Positions 29,531-37,330 of a stretch of 37,330 nucleotides of DNA are shown one piece after another; within the stretch, counting starts at the first letter, position 1, and the number at the start of each line of letters is the position of its first letter. The position numbers and the translations under genes are program-made. The notes beneath the pieces are model-generated. The model ran no database searches, was not told where the DNA came from, and saw only the letters and a program-made list of their open reading frames with translations. The DNA comes from Natronospiraceae bacterium (lineage in GTDB: Bacteria; Pseudomonadota; Gammaproteobacteria; Natronospirales; Natronospiraceae): positions 1-37,330 of the forward strand of contig SLND01000154.1 of NCBI GenBank assembly GCA_007133205.1, read 5' to 3'.

Positions 29531-29907
29531 GGCACTTCGTCCTCCGCCTCGCCGCTACGAAAGCGCTCGGCATGTTCCGGTCGCAGCAGCAGCTCCGGCA
29601 CCCCTTCATCCGCCTTCATGGCAAAGAGGCGGAGCAGGAGATAGACCAGGGTCGCGATATTGCCGAGCACCACGATGGCCACCGCCCAGCCAAGGCGAGC
29701 GAACCAGCTGGTCTCGCGGTACGCCAGCCACAACCAGAAAATGAAAAACCCGATGTAGATGTCTACCAGGGTGGTCGCCACCCAGGGATCCGCGGCAAGC
29801 TCCTCCAGGGCGGACAAGACCCCACGATCCACACTGGCCACGAAGACAAAGCCCAGCAACAGGAGCAGAAGACAGCCCAATACGAACCGCAGAACCAGAT
29901 TCCACAT
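29527..29907 (-). CDS. DUF1475-like small membrane protein
   Basis: ~3 TM segments, WVATTLVDIYIGFFIFWLWLAYRE; 4-bp overlap with the DUF1295 gene. Confidence 0.65.
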   Translation of the reverse strand: MWNLVLRFVLGCLLLLLLGFVFVASVDRGVLSALEELAADPWVATTLVDIYIGFFIFWLWLAYRETSWFARLGWAVAIVVLGNIATLVYLLLRLFAMKADEGVPELLLRPEHAERFRSGEAEDEVP

Positions 29908-29963
29908 GCCTCACCCTCCATGATCCTTGGTGTTCCAGGCCCCGTACTCTCCGCCTGGCAAGC

Positions 29964-30995
29964 TCAATGCGCCGGTTTTTCGAACAGGTAATGCGAAACC
30001 CACCACTCTTCTCCTCTGCGCCAGGCAAAGAACTCCGCGGAGGCAAGAAAGAAGATACGCCAGCGATGAAACCAGGTACGCGCCTCCTCGCCATAGGTAT
30101 CACGCAGGATCGGCGCCAGTTCCTTGCGGGCATCATCAAGGCGCTGCAGCCATGCTTCGCAGGTCCGGCCATAATGGGTGCCATTGATGCGCCAGCGCCG
30201 CAACAGATTCAGTTCACTCTGAAACCGCAGTGGCAGCTCGTCGGAGGGCATCAGGCCACCGGTGAAGAAATGTTTCGCCATCCAGCTGCCATCATCCGGC
30301 TCGAAGAAATACGGGAAGTCGCGGTGGCAGAAGATATGGATGAACAGGCGGCCCCCGGGGCGTAGCCAGGAAGCGACCCGGTCCATCAATTCCCCCCAGT
30401 TGCGCATGTGCTCGAACATTTCCAGCGACACCACACGGTGGAATGTGTCCTCGGTGCTGAAATCATTGATATCGGCGGTAATGACACGGAGATTATTCAA
30501 TCCGCGCTCTGCCGCCCGTGCTTCGATGAAGGTACGCTGGCTGGCGGAATTGGAAACCGCGGTGATGGAGGAATCCGGATAATTTTCCGCCATCCACAGG
30601 CTCAGGGCGCCCCAGCCGCATCCGAGTTCAAGTACGCGCTGGCCGTTCTCCAGTTCGGCGCGCCGACAGGACAGTTCGAGCATGCGCGCTTCGGCTTCCT
30701 CCAGATCCCGGGTGCCCTCTTGCCACAGTCCACAGGAATACTTCATGTGCGGCCCGAGAACGCGCTCGAAGAAGGCGGTGGGTAGTTCGTAATGCTGAGC
30801 ATTCGCCTGATCGGTCGCAACCGCGATTGGCCCCTGCCCCAGCTCCCGCACCAGGGCCTCGATCTCGATCGAGCGCGCTTCACAGTGAGCGGGACGCTGC
30901 CGGTCCGCCCGGACCCGGAGCATCTGCCGTACACCCCGCCGGGTCAGCGCGTCAGGCACCAGCCCCTTTTCCACCAGTGAAATCAGCCCGGACAT
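29964..30995 (-). CDS. Cyclopropane-fatty-acyl-phospholipid synthase-like SAM methyltransferase
   Basis: [40 protein letters not shown]; start chosen at [11 protein letters not shown]. Confidence 0.85.
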   Translation of the reverse strand: MSGLISLVEKGLVPDALTRRGVRQMLRVRADRQRPAHCEARSIEIEALVRELGQGPIAVATDQANAQHYELPTAFFERVLGPHMKYSCGLWQEGTRDLEEAEARMLELSCRRAELENGQRVLELGCGWGALSLWMAENYPDSSITAVSNSASQRTFIEARAAERGLNNLRVITADINDFSTEDTFHRVVSLEMFEHMRNWGELMDRVASWLRPGGRLFIHIFCHRDFPYFFEPDDGSWMAKHFFTGGLMPSDELPLRFQSELNLLRRWRINGTHYGRTCEAWLQRLDDARKELAPILRDTYGEEARTWFHRWRIFFLASAEFFAWRRGEEWWVSHYLFEKPAH

Positions 30996-31126
30996 CTCAC
31001 CTTCTCCAGGGAAATCGGACCTCCAGCCTACCAGTTCGCGGCCCGCTGCGGGCTGCAAACCACCCGCTCATGGCCTGGCAGGCTTGTTATAATCGCGGGC
31101 CGTTTTCCCGATACAGGAGCTTGACC

Positions 31127-32320
31127 GTGTCGCAGGCATTCCTCGATCACCTCAACAAGCAACTCGATGGGCTCCGTGCCGAGGGGCTGTACAAGGATGA
31201 GCGCGTGATCACCACGCCCCAGGAAGGCTCCATCAGCCTGCTTGATGGCTCCGAGGTCATCAACCTCTGCGCCAACAACTATCTGGGTCTTTCCAACCAT
31301 GCCGAGCTGATCAAGGTGGCCAAGGAATCGCTTGATCGATACGGCTACGGCATGTCCTCGGTGCGCTTCATCTGCGGCACCCAGTCGATTCACAAGGCGC
31401 TCGAGGACAAGCTGAGCAGTTTTCTCGGGCAGGAGGACACCATCCTCTACCCCTCCGCCTTTGATGCCAACGGCGGACTGTTCGAAACCCTGCTGGGCCC
31501 CGAGGACGCGGTGATCTCCGACGAGCTGAACCATGCCTCGATCATCGACGGCATCCGCCTGTGCAAGGCGAAACGTTTCCGCTATCGCAACAACGACATG
31601 GCCGACCTGGAGGCCCAGCTCAAGGAAGCCGATGCCCAGGGCGCACGCTTCAAGATGATTGCGACCGACGGTGTCTTCTCCATGGACGGCTACATCGCCG
31701 ATCTTGCCACCATTTGCGACCTGGCCGACCGCTACGACGCCATGGTCATGGTGGACGATGCCCATGGCACCGGCTTTCTCGGTGAAAATGGCCGGGGTAC
31801 CCACGAGCACTGCGATGTCATGGGTCGGATAGACATCCTCACCGGCACCCTGGGCAAGGCCCTGGGCGGCGCTTCGGGGGGGTATACCTCGGCGCGCAAG
31901 GAAGTCGTGGAATGGCTTCGCCAGCGGTCCCGCCCCTACCTGTTCTCCAATACCCTGGCACCGATGATCGCCGCCACGTCCGCCCGTGTGCTGGACATGC
32001 TGGAGTCCGATTCCAGCTTCCGCGAGCGCCTCTGGGACAACACCCGATACTTCCGCGAGAAACTCGAGGCCCTCGGCTTCAATCTGCTGCCCGGCGAAAC
32101 CCCGATCATCCCGATCATGCTCGGGGATGCGAAACTGGCGAAGGACATGTCCGCACGCCTGCTGTCGGAAGGGGTCTACGTCATCGGCTTTTCCTACCCG
32201 GTGGTTCCGAAGGGCAAGGCCCGGATCCGTACCCAGATGTCGGCCGGGCTGGACCAGGAACAGCTCGACAAGGCAGTGGCGGCCTTTGAAAAGGTGGGAC
32301 GGGAGATGAAGATCATCTGA
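31127..32320 (+). CDS. kbl: Glycine C-acetyltransferase (2-amino-3-ketobutyrate CoA ligase)
   Basis: GTG start with caggag [55 protein letters not shown]. Confidence 0.95.
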   Translation: MSQAFLDHLNKQLDGLRAEGLYKDERVITTPQEGSISLLDGSEVINLCANNYLGLSNHAELIKVAKESLDRYGYGMSSVRFICGTQSIHKALEDKLSSFLGQEDTILYPSAFDANGGLFETLLGPEDAVISDELNHASIIDGIRLCKAKRFRYRNNDMADLEAQLKEADAQGARFKMIATDGVFSMDGYIADLATICDLADRYDAMVMVDDAHGTGFLGENGRGTHEHCDVMGRIDILTGTLGKALGGASGGYTSARKEVVEWLRQRSRPYLFSNTLAPMIAATSARVLDMLESDSSFRERLWDNTRYFREKLEALGFNLLPGETPIIPIMLGDAKLAKDMSARLLSEGVYVIGFSYPVVPKGKARIRTQMSAGLDQEQLDKAVAAFEKVGREMKII

Positions 32321-32411
32321 CGGCTGCATCAGGGGAACCCCTGATCCGGCCGGGGACTCTTAATTCAACCGCTCAAACCCAATCCGGCCAGGCCGGACCC
32401 GAGGAGTTGCA

Positions 32412-33437
32412 ATGAAAGCGCTGGTCAAGAAGCACGCCGAAGAAGGCATCTGGATGGAAGAGGTGCCGGCCCCCGAACCGGGCCCTAATGACCTGCTCAT
32501 CCGGGTACGCAAGACCGCGATCTGCGGCACGGACATCCATATCTACAACTGGGATGAATGGGCACAGAAGACCATCCCCGTTCCCATGACCGTGGGCCAT
32601 GAATTCTCGGGCGAGGTCGTGGACATGGGCTCGGAGGTCCAGGGCTATGAAAAGGGCCAGCGGGTCTCCGGCGAGGGACATATCACCTGTGGCCACTGCC
32701 GCAATTGTCGAGCCGGACGCCGCCACCTGTGCCCGAATACGGTCGGCGTGGGCGTGAACCGGCCGGGCTGCTTCGCCGAATACCTGGTGATTCCGGCGGA
32801 GAATGCCTACCCCCTGCCCGACTCCCTGCCGGACGAGGTCGCGGCCTTCCTGGACCCGCTCGGCAATGCGACGCACACCGCCCTGTCCTTCGATCTGGTC
32901 GGCGAGGACGTGCTCATTACCGGAGCCGGCCCGATCGGCATGATGGCGGCCGGCATCGCCCGGCATGCCGGGGCACGCAATGTGGTGGTGACCGACATGA
33001 ACGACTACCGCCTGCAGATTGCCGCCAGGATGGGAGCCACGCGCACGGTCAACGTCCAGCAGCAGGACCTGAACACAGTGATGGCCGAGCTTGGCATGAA
33101 GGAAGGCTTCGACGTGGGCATGGAAATGTCCGGTGCCGGCCCCGCCTTCCGTCAGCTCATTTCTGCCATGCTGCACGGTGGCAAGGTCGCACTGCTTGGA
33201 ATCCCGCCTTCGGATACCGCGATCGACTGGAACGAAGTCATATTCAAGGGCCTGTTCCTCAAGGGCGTTTATGGCCGGGAAATGTTTGAAACCTGGTACA
33301 AGATGCTGTCCATGCTGGAATCCGGACTGGACGTGACTCCGGTGCTGACCCACGAAATGGCAGCGAACGATTACCGGGAAGGCTTCGAAGTCATGCGCAC
33401 GGGCAAATCCGGCAAGGTAGTCCTCGACTGGAGCTGA
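32412..33437 (+). CDS. tdh: L-threonine 3-dehydrogenase
   Basis: [58 protein letters not shown]; Zn-MDR features. Confidence 0.97.
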   Translation: MKALVKKHAEEGIWMEEVPAPEPGPNDLLIRVRKTAICGTDIHIYNWDEWAQKTIPVPMTVGHEFSGEVVDMGSEVQGYEKGQRVSGEGHITCGHCRNCRAGRRHLCPNTVGVGVNRPGCFAEYLVIPAENAYPLPDSLPDEVAAFLDPLGNATHTALSFDLVGEDVLITGAGPIGMMAAGIARHAGARNVVVTDMNDYRLQIAARMGATRTVNVQQQDLNTVMAELGMKEGFDVGMEMSGAGPAFRQLISAMLHGGKVALLGIPPSDTAIDWNEVIFKGLFLKGVYGREMFETWYKMLSMLESGLDVTPVLTHEMAANDYREGFEVMRTGKSGKVVLDWS

Positions 33438-33481
33438 CGCCTGGGCAGGCGCAGGCTCCCGACCCGCAGGAGGCCAGAGTC

Positions 33482-34762
33482 ATGACGGGACGGCTTGCGC
33501 AATTGATACCAGCGATCCTCGTTTCGCTGCTGGTTGCGTCCTGTGTCGTCAACCCGGTAACCGGCGACCGGGAACTCGGCCTGGTTTCCGAACGCGACGA
33601 AATTGCGATTGGTAACCAGCAATACGCCCCCCTCAAGCAGATGCAGGGCGGCGAGTATGCCCTCGATCCCGAGCTTATTGATTATGTGGATCAGGTCGGC
33701 CAGCGCGTCGCGGCCGAAAGCCCGCGTCCTGACTTTCCCTGGGAATTCACCGTCATCAACAGCAGCGTGCCCAATGCCTGGGCCTTGCCGGGGGGCAAGA
33801 TCGCGGTCAACCGTGGACTGTTGACCGAGTTCGACAGCGAAGCCGAGCTTGCCGCCGTCCTCGGTCACGAAGTCGTCCATGCCGCGGCCCGGCACGGCGC
33901 CCAGCGGATGGAGCGACAACTCGTCCTCCAGCTCGGCCTGCTGGCAATCGCCGCGACCACTTCGGACAGCCGCTACGCCAACACCATCGTAGGCTCCGCC
34001 GCGGTGGGCGCCCTGCTGATCTCGCAACGCTACAGCCGCGAGGCCGAACTGGAAGCGGATCGCTACGGCACCGAATACATGGCGCAAGCCGGCTATCACC
34101 CCATGGCCGCCGCTGAGCTGATGGAGACCTTCGTCCGCCTGTCCGAGCAACGGGAACAGCACTGGCTGGACGGCATGTTTGCCAGCCATCCGCCGTCCCG
34201 CGAGCGCCTGGAGGCGAACCGCGAAACCGCGGAACGACTGGGCAGTGAGGGTGAATGGGGACGGGAACGCTTTCGTGCTGCCACGGGCGATCTGGAGCGC
34301 CGGGCACCTGCCTACGCCCATCATGACCGCGCCCGCACGGCGCTGCGCGAGGGAGATCACGAAGCTGCCTTGCAGGCTCTGGAAAAGGCCCTGGAAATCG
34401 AATCGGAAGAAGCGCGCTTTCACGCCTTGCGGGGTGAAATCAGACAGGCACAGGGGGATCTGCAACGGGCCGTCAGCGACTACCTGCAGGCGATTGAATA
34501 CGAACCGGATTACTTCCAGCACCATCTGCAGGCAGGGCTGGTTCTGGAAACTCGCGGGGATTACCACGATGCCCGAAAGCATCTGGAACGCAGCCTCGAG
34601 TTACTCCCCACCGCACCGGCACACCTGAGTCTGGGCGACATCGAACGCCGTGAAGGAAACCGTGACAAGGCGATTGATCACTACCGGACTGCCGCGTCTT
34701 CCGACAGCGAAGCGGGAAGAACGGCGAGAAGCCGTCTCGAAGAGATGGGCGCAGAAACCTGA
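33482..34762 (+). CDS. M48 family metalloprotease with TPR repeats (lipoprotein)
   Basis: Lipobox-like LLVASC, zinc motif HEVVHAAARHGAQ, C-terminal TPRs. Confidence 0.9.
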   Translation: MTGRLAQLIPAILVSLLVASCVVNPVTGDRELGLVSERDEIAIGNQQYAPLKQMQGGEYALDPELIDYVDQVGQRVAAESPRPDFPWEFTVINSSVPNAWALPGGKIAVNRGLLTEFDSEAELAAVLGHEVVHAAARHGAQRMERQLVLQLGLLAIAATTSDSRYANTIVGSAAVGALLISQRYSREAELEADRYGTEYMAQAGYHPMAAAELMETFVRLSEQREQHWLDGMFASHPPSRERLEANRETAERLGSEGEWGRERFRAATGDLERRAPAYAHHDRARTALREGDHEAALQALEKALEIESEEARFHALRGEIRQAQGDLQRAVSDYLQAIEYEPDYFQHHLQAGLVLETRGDYHDARKHLERSLELLPTAPAHLSLGDIERREGNRDKAIDHYRTAASSDSEAGRTARSRLEEMGAET

Positions 34763-34779
34763 ATCACAAAGCCCCGGAT

Positions 34780-34812
34780 AAAAAACCCGGGCCGGCCAGA
34801 GGCCGACCCGGG
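34780..34812 (-). terminator. Rho-independent terminator for the minus-strand sppA gene
   Basis: 12-bp stem CCCGGGCCGGCC/GGCCGACCCGGG (one mismatch), followed by T6 on the minus strand. Confidence 0.75.
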
Positions 34813-34842
34813 GCACACGTTGGGCAAACCCCCTGCCTGCGC

Positions 34843-36690
34843 TCAGCGAATCACGCAGGTGTCACAGAAATAATACTCATGGTTGGGGTCGTTGAAGGAC
34901 TCCATCTGCCTGAAATCCTCTTTCAGTTGCTCGAGCAGCTGGCGTTGCGGATTCTGATGCAGACGCTGCTCGATCACATCCGGACCCACAATACGGGCCA
35001 GGCTCATGGCCGCATCACCGAGGAAGCTCTCCCAGAATCCGGGGCGGTGCTCGATGAAGCGCGGCTGCCAATCCTCGATTTCCGCCATTGCCGCCGCACT
35101 TTCCAGGGCGTCATTCAGGTCACCCAGCTCATCCACGAGGCCGGCCCGGTGGGCGTCGGTCCCGCTCCAGACCCGGCCACGGGCAACATCATCCACCTCG
35201 GAAACGGACATGTCCCGGTGATGGGCCACCTTCTCGATGAAGTCGTCATAACCGTGCTGTATGCCGCTCTCCATCATCCGGCGCAGGCCCTCGTTCATGT
35301 GCCGATCCACGCGGAAGGCACCGGCCAGCTCGGTGGTGCCCACACCATCGGTACTGATCCCGATCTTGTCCAGGGTCCCCTCGAAGGTCGGGAACATGGA
35401 AAGAATGCCGATGGAGCCGGTCACCGTGGTCGGGTGGGCCCAGATTTCATCCGCCGACATGGAAATCCAGTAGCCACCGGAGGCCGCGGTCGAACCCATG
35501 GACACGACCACGGGGATACCCTTCTCCTGGGTGATCTCGATTTCACGCAGGATCACGTCGGATGCGAATGCGCTGCCACCGGGGCTGTCCACGCGTAAGA
35601 CCAGTGCCGCCAGATCACTGTCTTCGCGAGCCTCGCGGATCAGGCGTGCGGTGGAGTCGCCGCCGATGGTCCCGGGTGACTGGCTGCCATCCATGATCTG
35701 TCCCACGGCCAGCACCACGCCGATTTCATCCCCGCGACGGCGCTTGCGCTTGTCCTTTCGCGCCTCCAGGTAATTGCTCATCCCGATATGCTTGTAACCG
35801 TGATTGTCGTCTTCACCGACGACCTCAATCAGCCGCTCACGCATTTCATCCCGGGGAATGAGGGCGTCCACCAGACCGGCTTCATAGGCCATTGCGGCCG
35901 TATCCCCACCAGCCTCGTCCAGCAGATCCGGCATTTCGTCCACATAGGCCTGGATGGTGTCGGAGTCAATGCCACGACGATCACCGGTATCCGCTTTCCA
36001 GTTCTCCCACAGATCGGTGAGGTAGGCGAGACGGGCTTCCCGGTCCTCGGGTGACATGTCATCGCGGGTATAGGGCTCGACAAAGGACTTGTATTCCCCG
36101 ACTCGGAAGACATTCCACTCCGCATCCAGGAGATCAATCGCCTGCTTGTAGTAGTTGCGATAGGTATCGAATCCTGAAATCAGGATCTGCCCCGAGGGAT
36201 GCATGAAGACCTCGTCCGCCTGGGCGGCAAGGTAATACTGGGACTGGCTGAAACCATCACCGATGGCGTAAACCGGCTTTTCGGATTCTCGGAAGTCCTC
36301 GATGGCATCAGCAATGTCCTGCAGCTTGCTGAGCCCCCCACCGTGAAGATCGCGCAGCTGCAGTACCAGCGCATCAATCCGATCATCGTCCCTGGCCATT
36401 CGGATACTCTCGGTCACGTCACGCACCAGGGTCTCGGGGCGTTCCTGGCCGAACATCCGGTCCATGGCCTGCTCAAAGGGCGTTCCCGTCTCCTGGTCCA
36501 CCAGCATGCCCGAGGGATTCACCACCAGGGCGGCGCCCCGCGGCACCTCTGGCCGATCACTTGAAACAAGCATCAGGAGGACGATCAGAAGGAGACCGAA
36601 AAACAGGAAATTAAGAAGGATCTGGCGGGTAAGATTCACCCCCCACCATATGCGGCTCAGAATGCCGCCCAGATTGGATGACTGACTCAT
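34843..36690 (-). CDS. sppA: Signal peptide peptidase SppA, 67K type
   Basis: LRVDSPGGSAFASDVI, VVSMGSTAASGGYWISMSADEIWAHPTTVTGSIG; duplicated protease domain. Confidence 0.95.
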   Translation of the reverse strand: MSQSSNLGGILSRIWWGVNLTRQILLNFLFFGLLLIVLLMLVSSDRPEVPRGAALVVNPSGMLVDQETGTPFEQAMDRMFGQERPETLVRDVTESIRMARDDDRIDALVLQLRDLHGGGLSKLQDIADAIEDFRESEKPVYAIGDGFSQSQYYLAAQADEVFMHPSGQILISGFDTYRNYYKQAIDLLDAEWNVFRVGEYKSFVEPYTRDDMSPEDREARLAYLTDLWENWKADTGDRRGIDSDTIQAYVDEMPDLLDEAGGDTAAMAYEAGLVDALIPRDEMRERLIEVVGEDDNHGYKHIGMSNYLEARKDKRKRRRGDEIGVVLAVGQIMDGSQSPGTIGGDSTARLIREAREDSDLAALVLRVDSPGGSAFASDVILREIEITQEKGIPVVVSMGSTAASGGYWISMSADEIWAHPTTVTGSIGILSMFPTFEGTLDKIGISTDGVGTTELAGAFRVDRHMNEGLRRMMESGIQHGYDDFIEKVAHHRDMSVSEVDDVARGRVWSGTDAHRAGLVDELGDLNDALESAAAMAEIEDWQPRFIEHRPGFWESFLGDAAMSLARIVGPDVIEQRLHQNPQRQLLEQLKEDFRQMESFNDPNHEYYFCDTCVIR

Positions 36691-36853
36691 TTGTGAACTC
36701 CCGGCGCTGTCTGCTTTGCTGCCAAAAACAGAATCTGACCCTCATCCCTCAATCAGGGAAAAGGTCTGATGTTGAGTGTGCGGATGTTTCGCATCCATCC
36801 AGCCCGAGCATAATACCGGGCCGGCCCACGTGAGGGAAAGCTGGCGACGGGAA

Positions 36854-36882
36854 GCCTGTCCCGGGCAGAGCCCGGGACAGGC
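36854..36882. terminator. Terminator-like hairpin, 13-bp perfect stem
   Basis: GCCTGTCCCGGGC-AGA-GCCCGGGACAGGC just downstream of the minus-strand partial CDS. Confidence 0.5.
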
Positions 36883-36897
36883 GGGGACATTGCGAAC

Positions 36898-37330
36898 TCA
36901 GTACTCGAAGGTAACCATTACCGCGCCGGCGCGACAGACCTTGCCACCAGGGCCTGGTTCTTCGGCAAGCTTGTGGTCAAGTGGCTGCAGGACGGCCGGA
37001 GCTTCTTCCCGGGCAAACTCGCGCAATCGCTCGACGGCCGGTCCATCCACACTGACCTCCCGCGCCACCAGGCCATGAAAATGGGGTCCCCCCGCTTCCT
37101 GCCAATGCCGGTCCACACTGTGGATTACCGCCTCCACGGCCTCGCCGAGGAAGTGCAGCTTGTCCTGATCTTCCCGGCCCAATTCAGTCTGCTCCCGCAC
37201 AACCAGGCGCAGGCGCCCATCGTCCAGGCGGGCGGTGGCCTGCATCCGTTCCAGTTCGTCCATCACCGCACGCGGCGGGGCATCCCCGCTGTAGCGGCGG
37301 ACCAGATCGATGAAATTGGGCTCGGCCCTG
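36898..37330 (-). CDS. DUF6502-like protein, 5' end outside the window
   Basis: Reading frame stays open to the window edge (...NFIDLVRRYSGDAPPRAVMDELERMQATARLDDGRLRLV...DKLHFLGEAVEAVIHSVDRH). Family assignment from memory of the (F/L)VRRYGGD.PPRA..DEL pattern. Confidence 0.6.
   Translation of the reverse strand, partial: RAEPNFIDLVRRYSGDAPPRAVMDELERMQATARLDDGRLRLVVREQTELGREDQDKLHFLGEAVEAVIHSVDRHWQEAGGPHFHGLVAREVSVDGPAVERLREFAREEAPAVLQPLDHKLAEEPGPGGKVCRAGAVMVTFEY

Noticed and set aside
27734-29644. 636-aa plus-strand ORF
   Set aside because: Antisense to the NUDIX, hslR and DUF1295 genes, which have clear family motifs; low-complexity composition typical of GC-rich shadow ORFs.
32328-32345. 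Hairpin ATCAGGGG-AA-CCCCTGAT between kbl and tdh
   Set aside because: Could be a weak attenuator or processing site, but it is short, has no T-tract and does not rule out an operon.

Overview
GC-rich proteobacterial (probably gammaproteobacterial) chromosomal window, densely coding. Most of it is housekeeping: lexA-imuA-imuB, sdaA, putA, icd, hslR, kbl-tdh, sppA, an M48 protease, two EAL proteins and a BlaI/M56 pair. The standout region is about 5.3-12.3 kb. A sensor histidine kinase and an NtrC-type (sigma54-activating) response regulator are divergent from six tandem paralogous genes for small, secreted, acidic, Q/P/E-rich DUF4168-type proteins. Reading the intergenic DNA by eye, four of the six genes are preceded by a sigma54-like -24/-12 element of the same form (TGGCAYG-N5-TGCW). 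Each of these four elements has an upstream 17-bp dyad (CATGT-N11-ACA) about 90-135 bp away. I propose that these form one sigma54-dependent regulon whose outputs are the DUF4168 proteins; this is inference and untested. Other points of interest: a ~200-bp nested inverted repeat upstream of icd, a bulged 15/14-nt inverted repeat inside the DUF4168 array, twin BlaI-type operators, a lexA promoter with one perfect SOS box and a degenerate second one, and an exact 33-bp repeat at the window edge that may be an assembly artefact. No tRNA, rRNA, CRISPR array or transposase was recognised.
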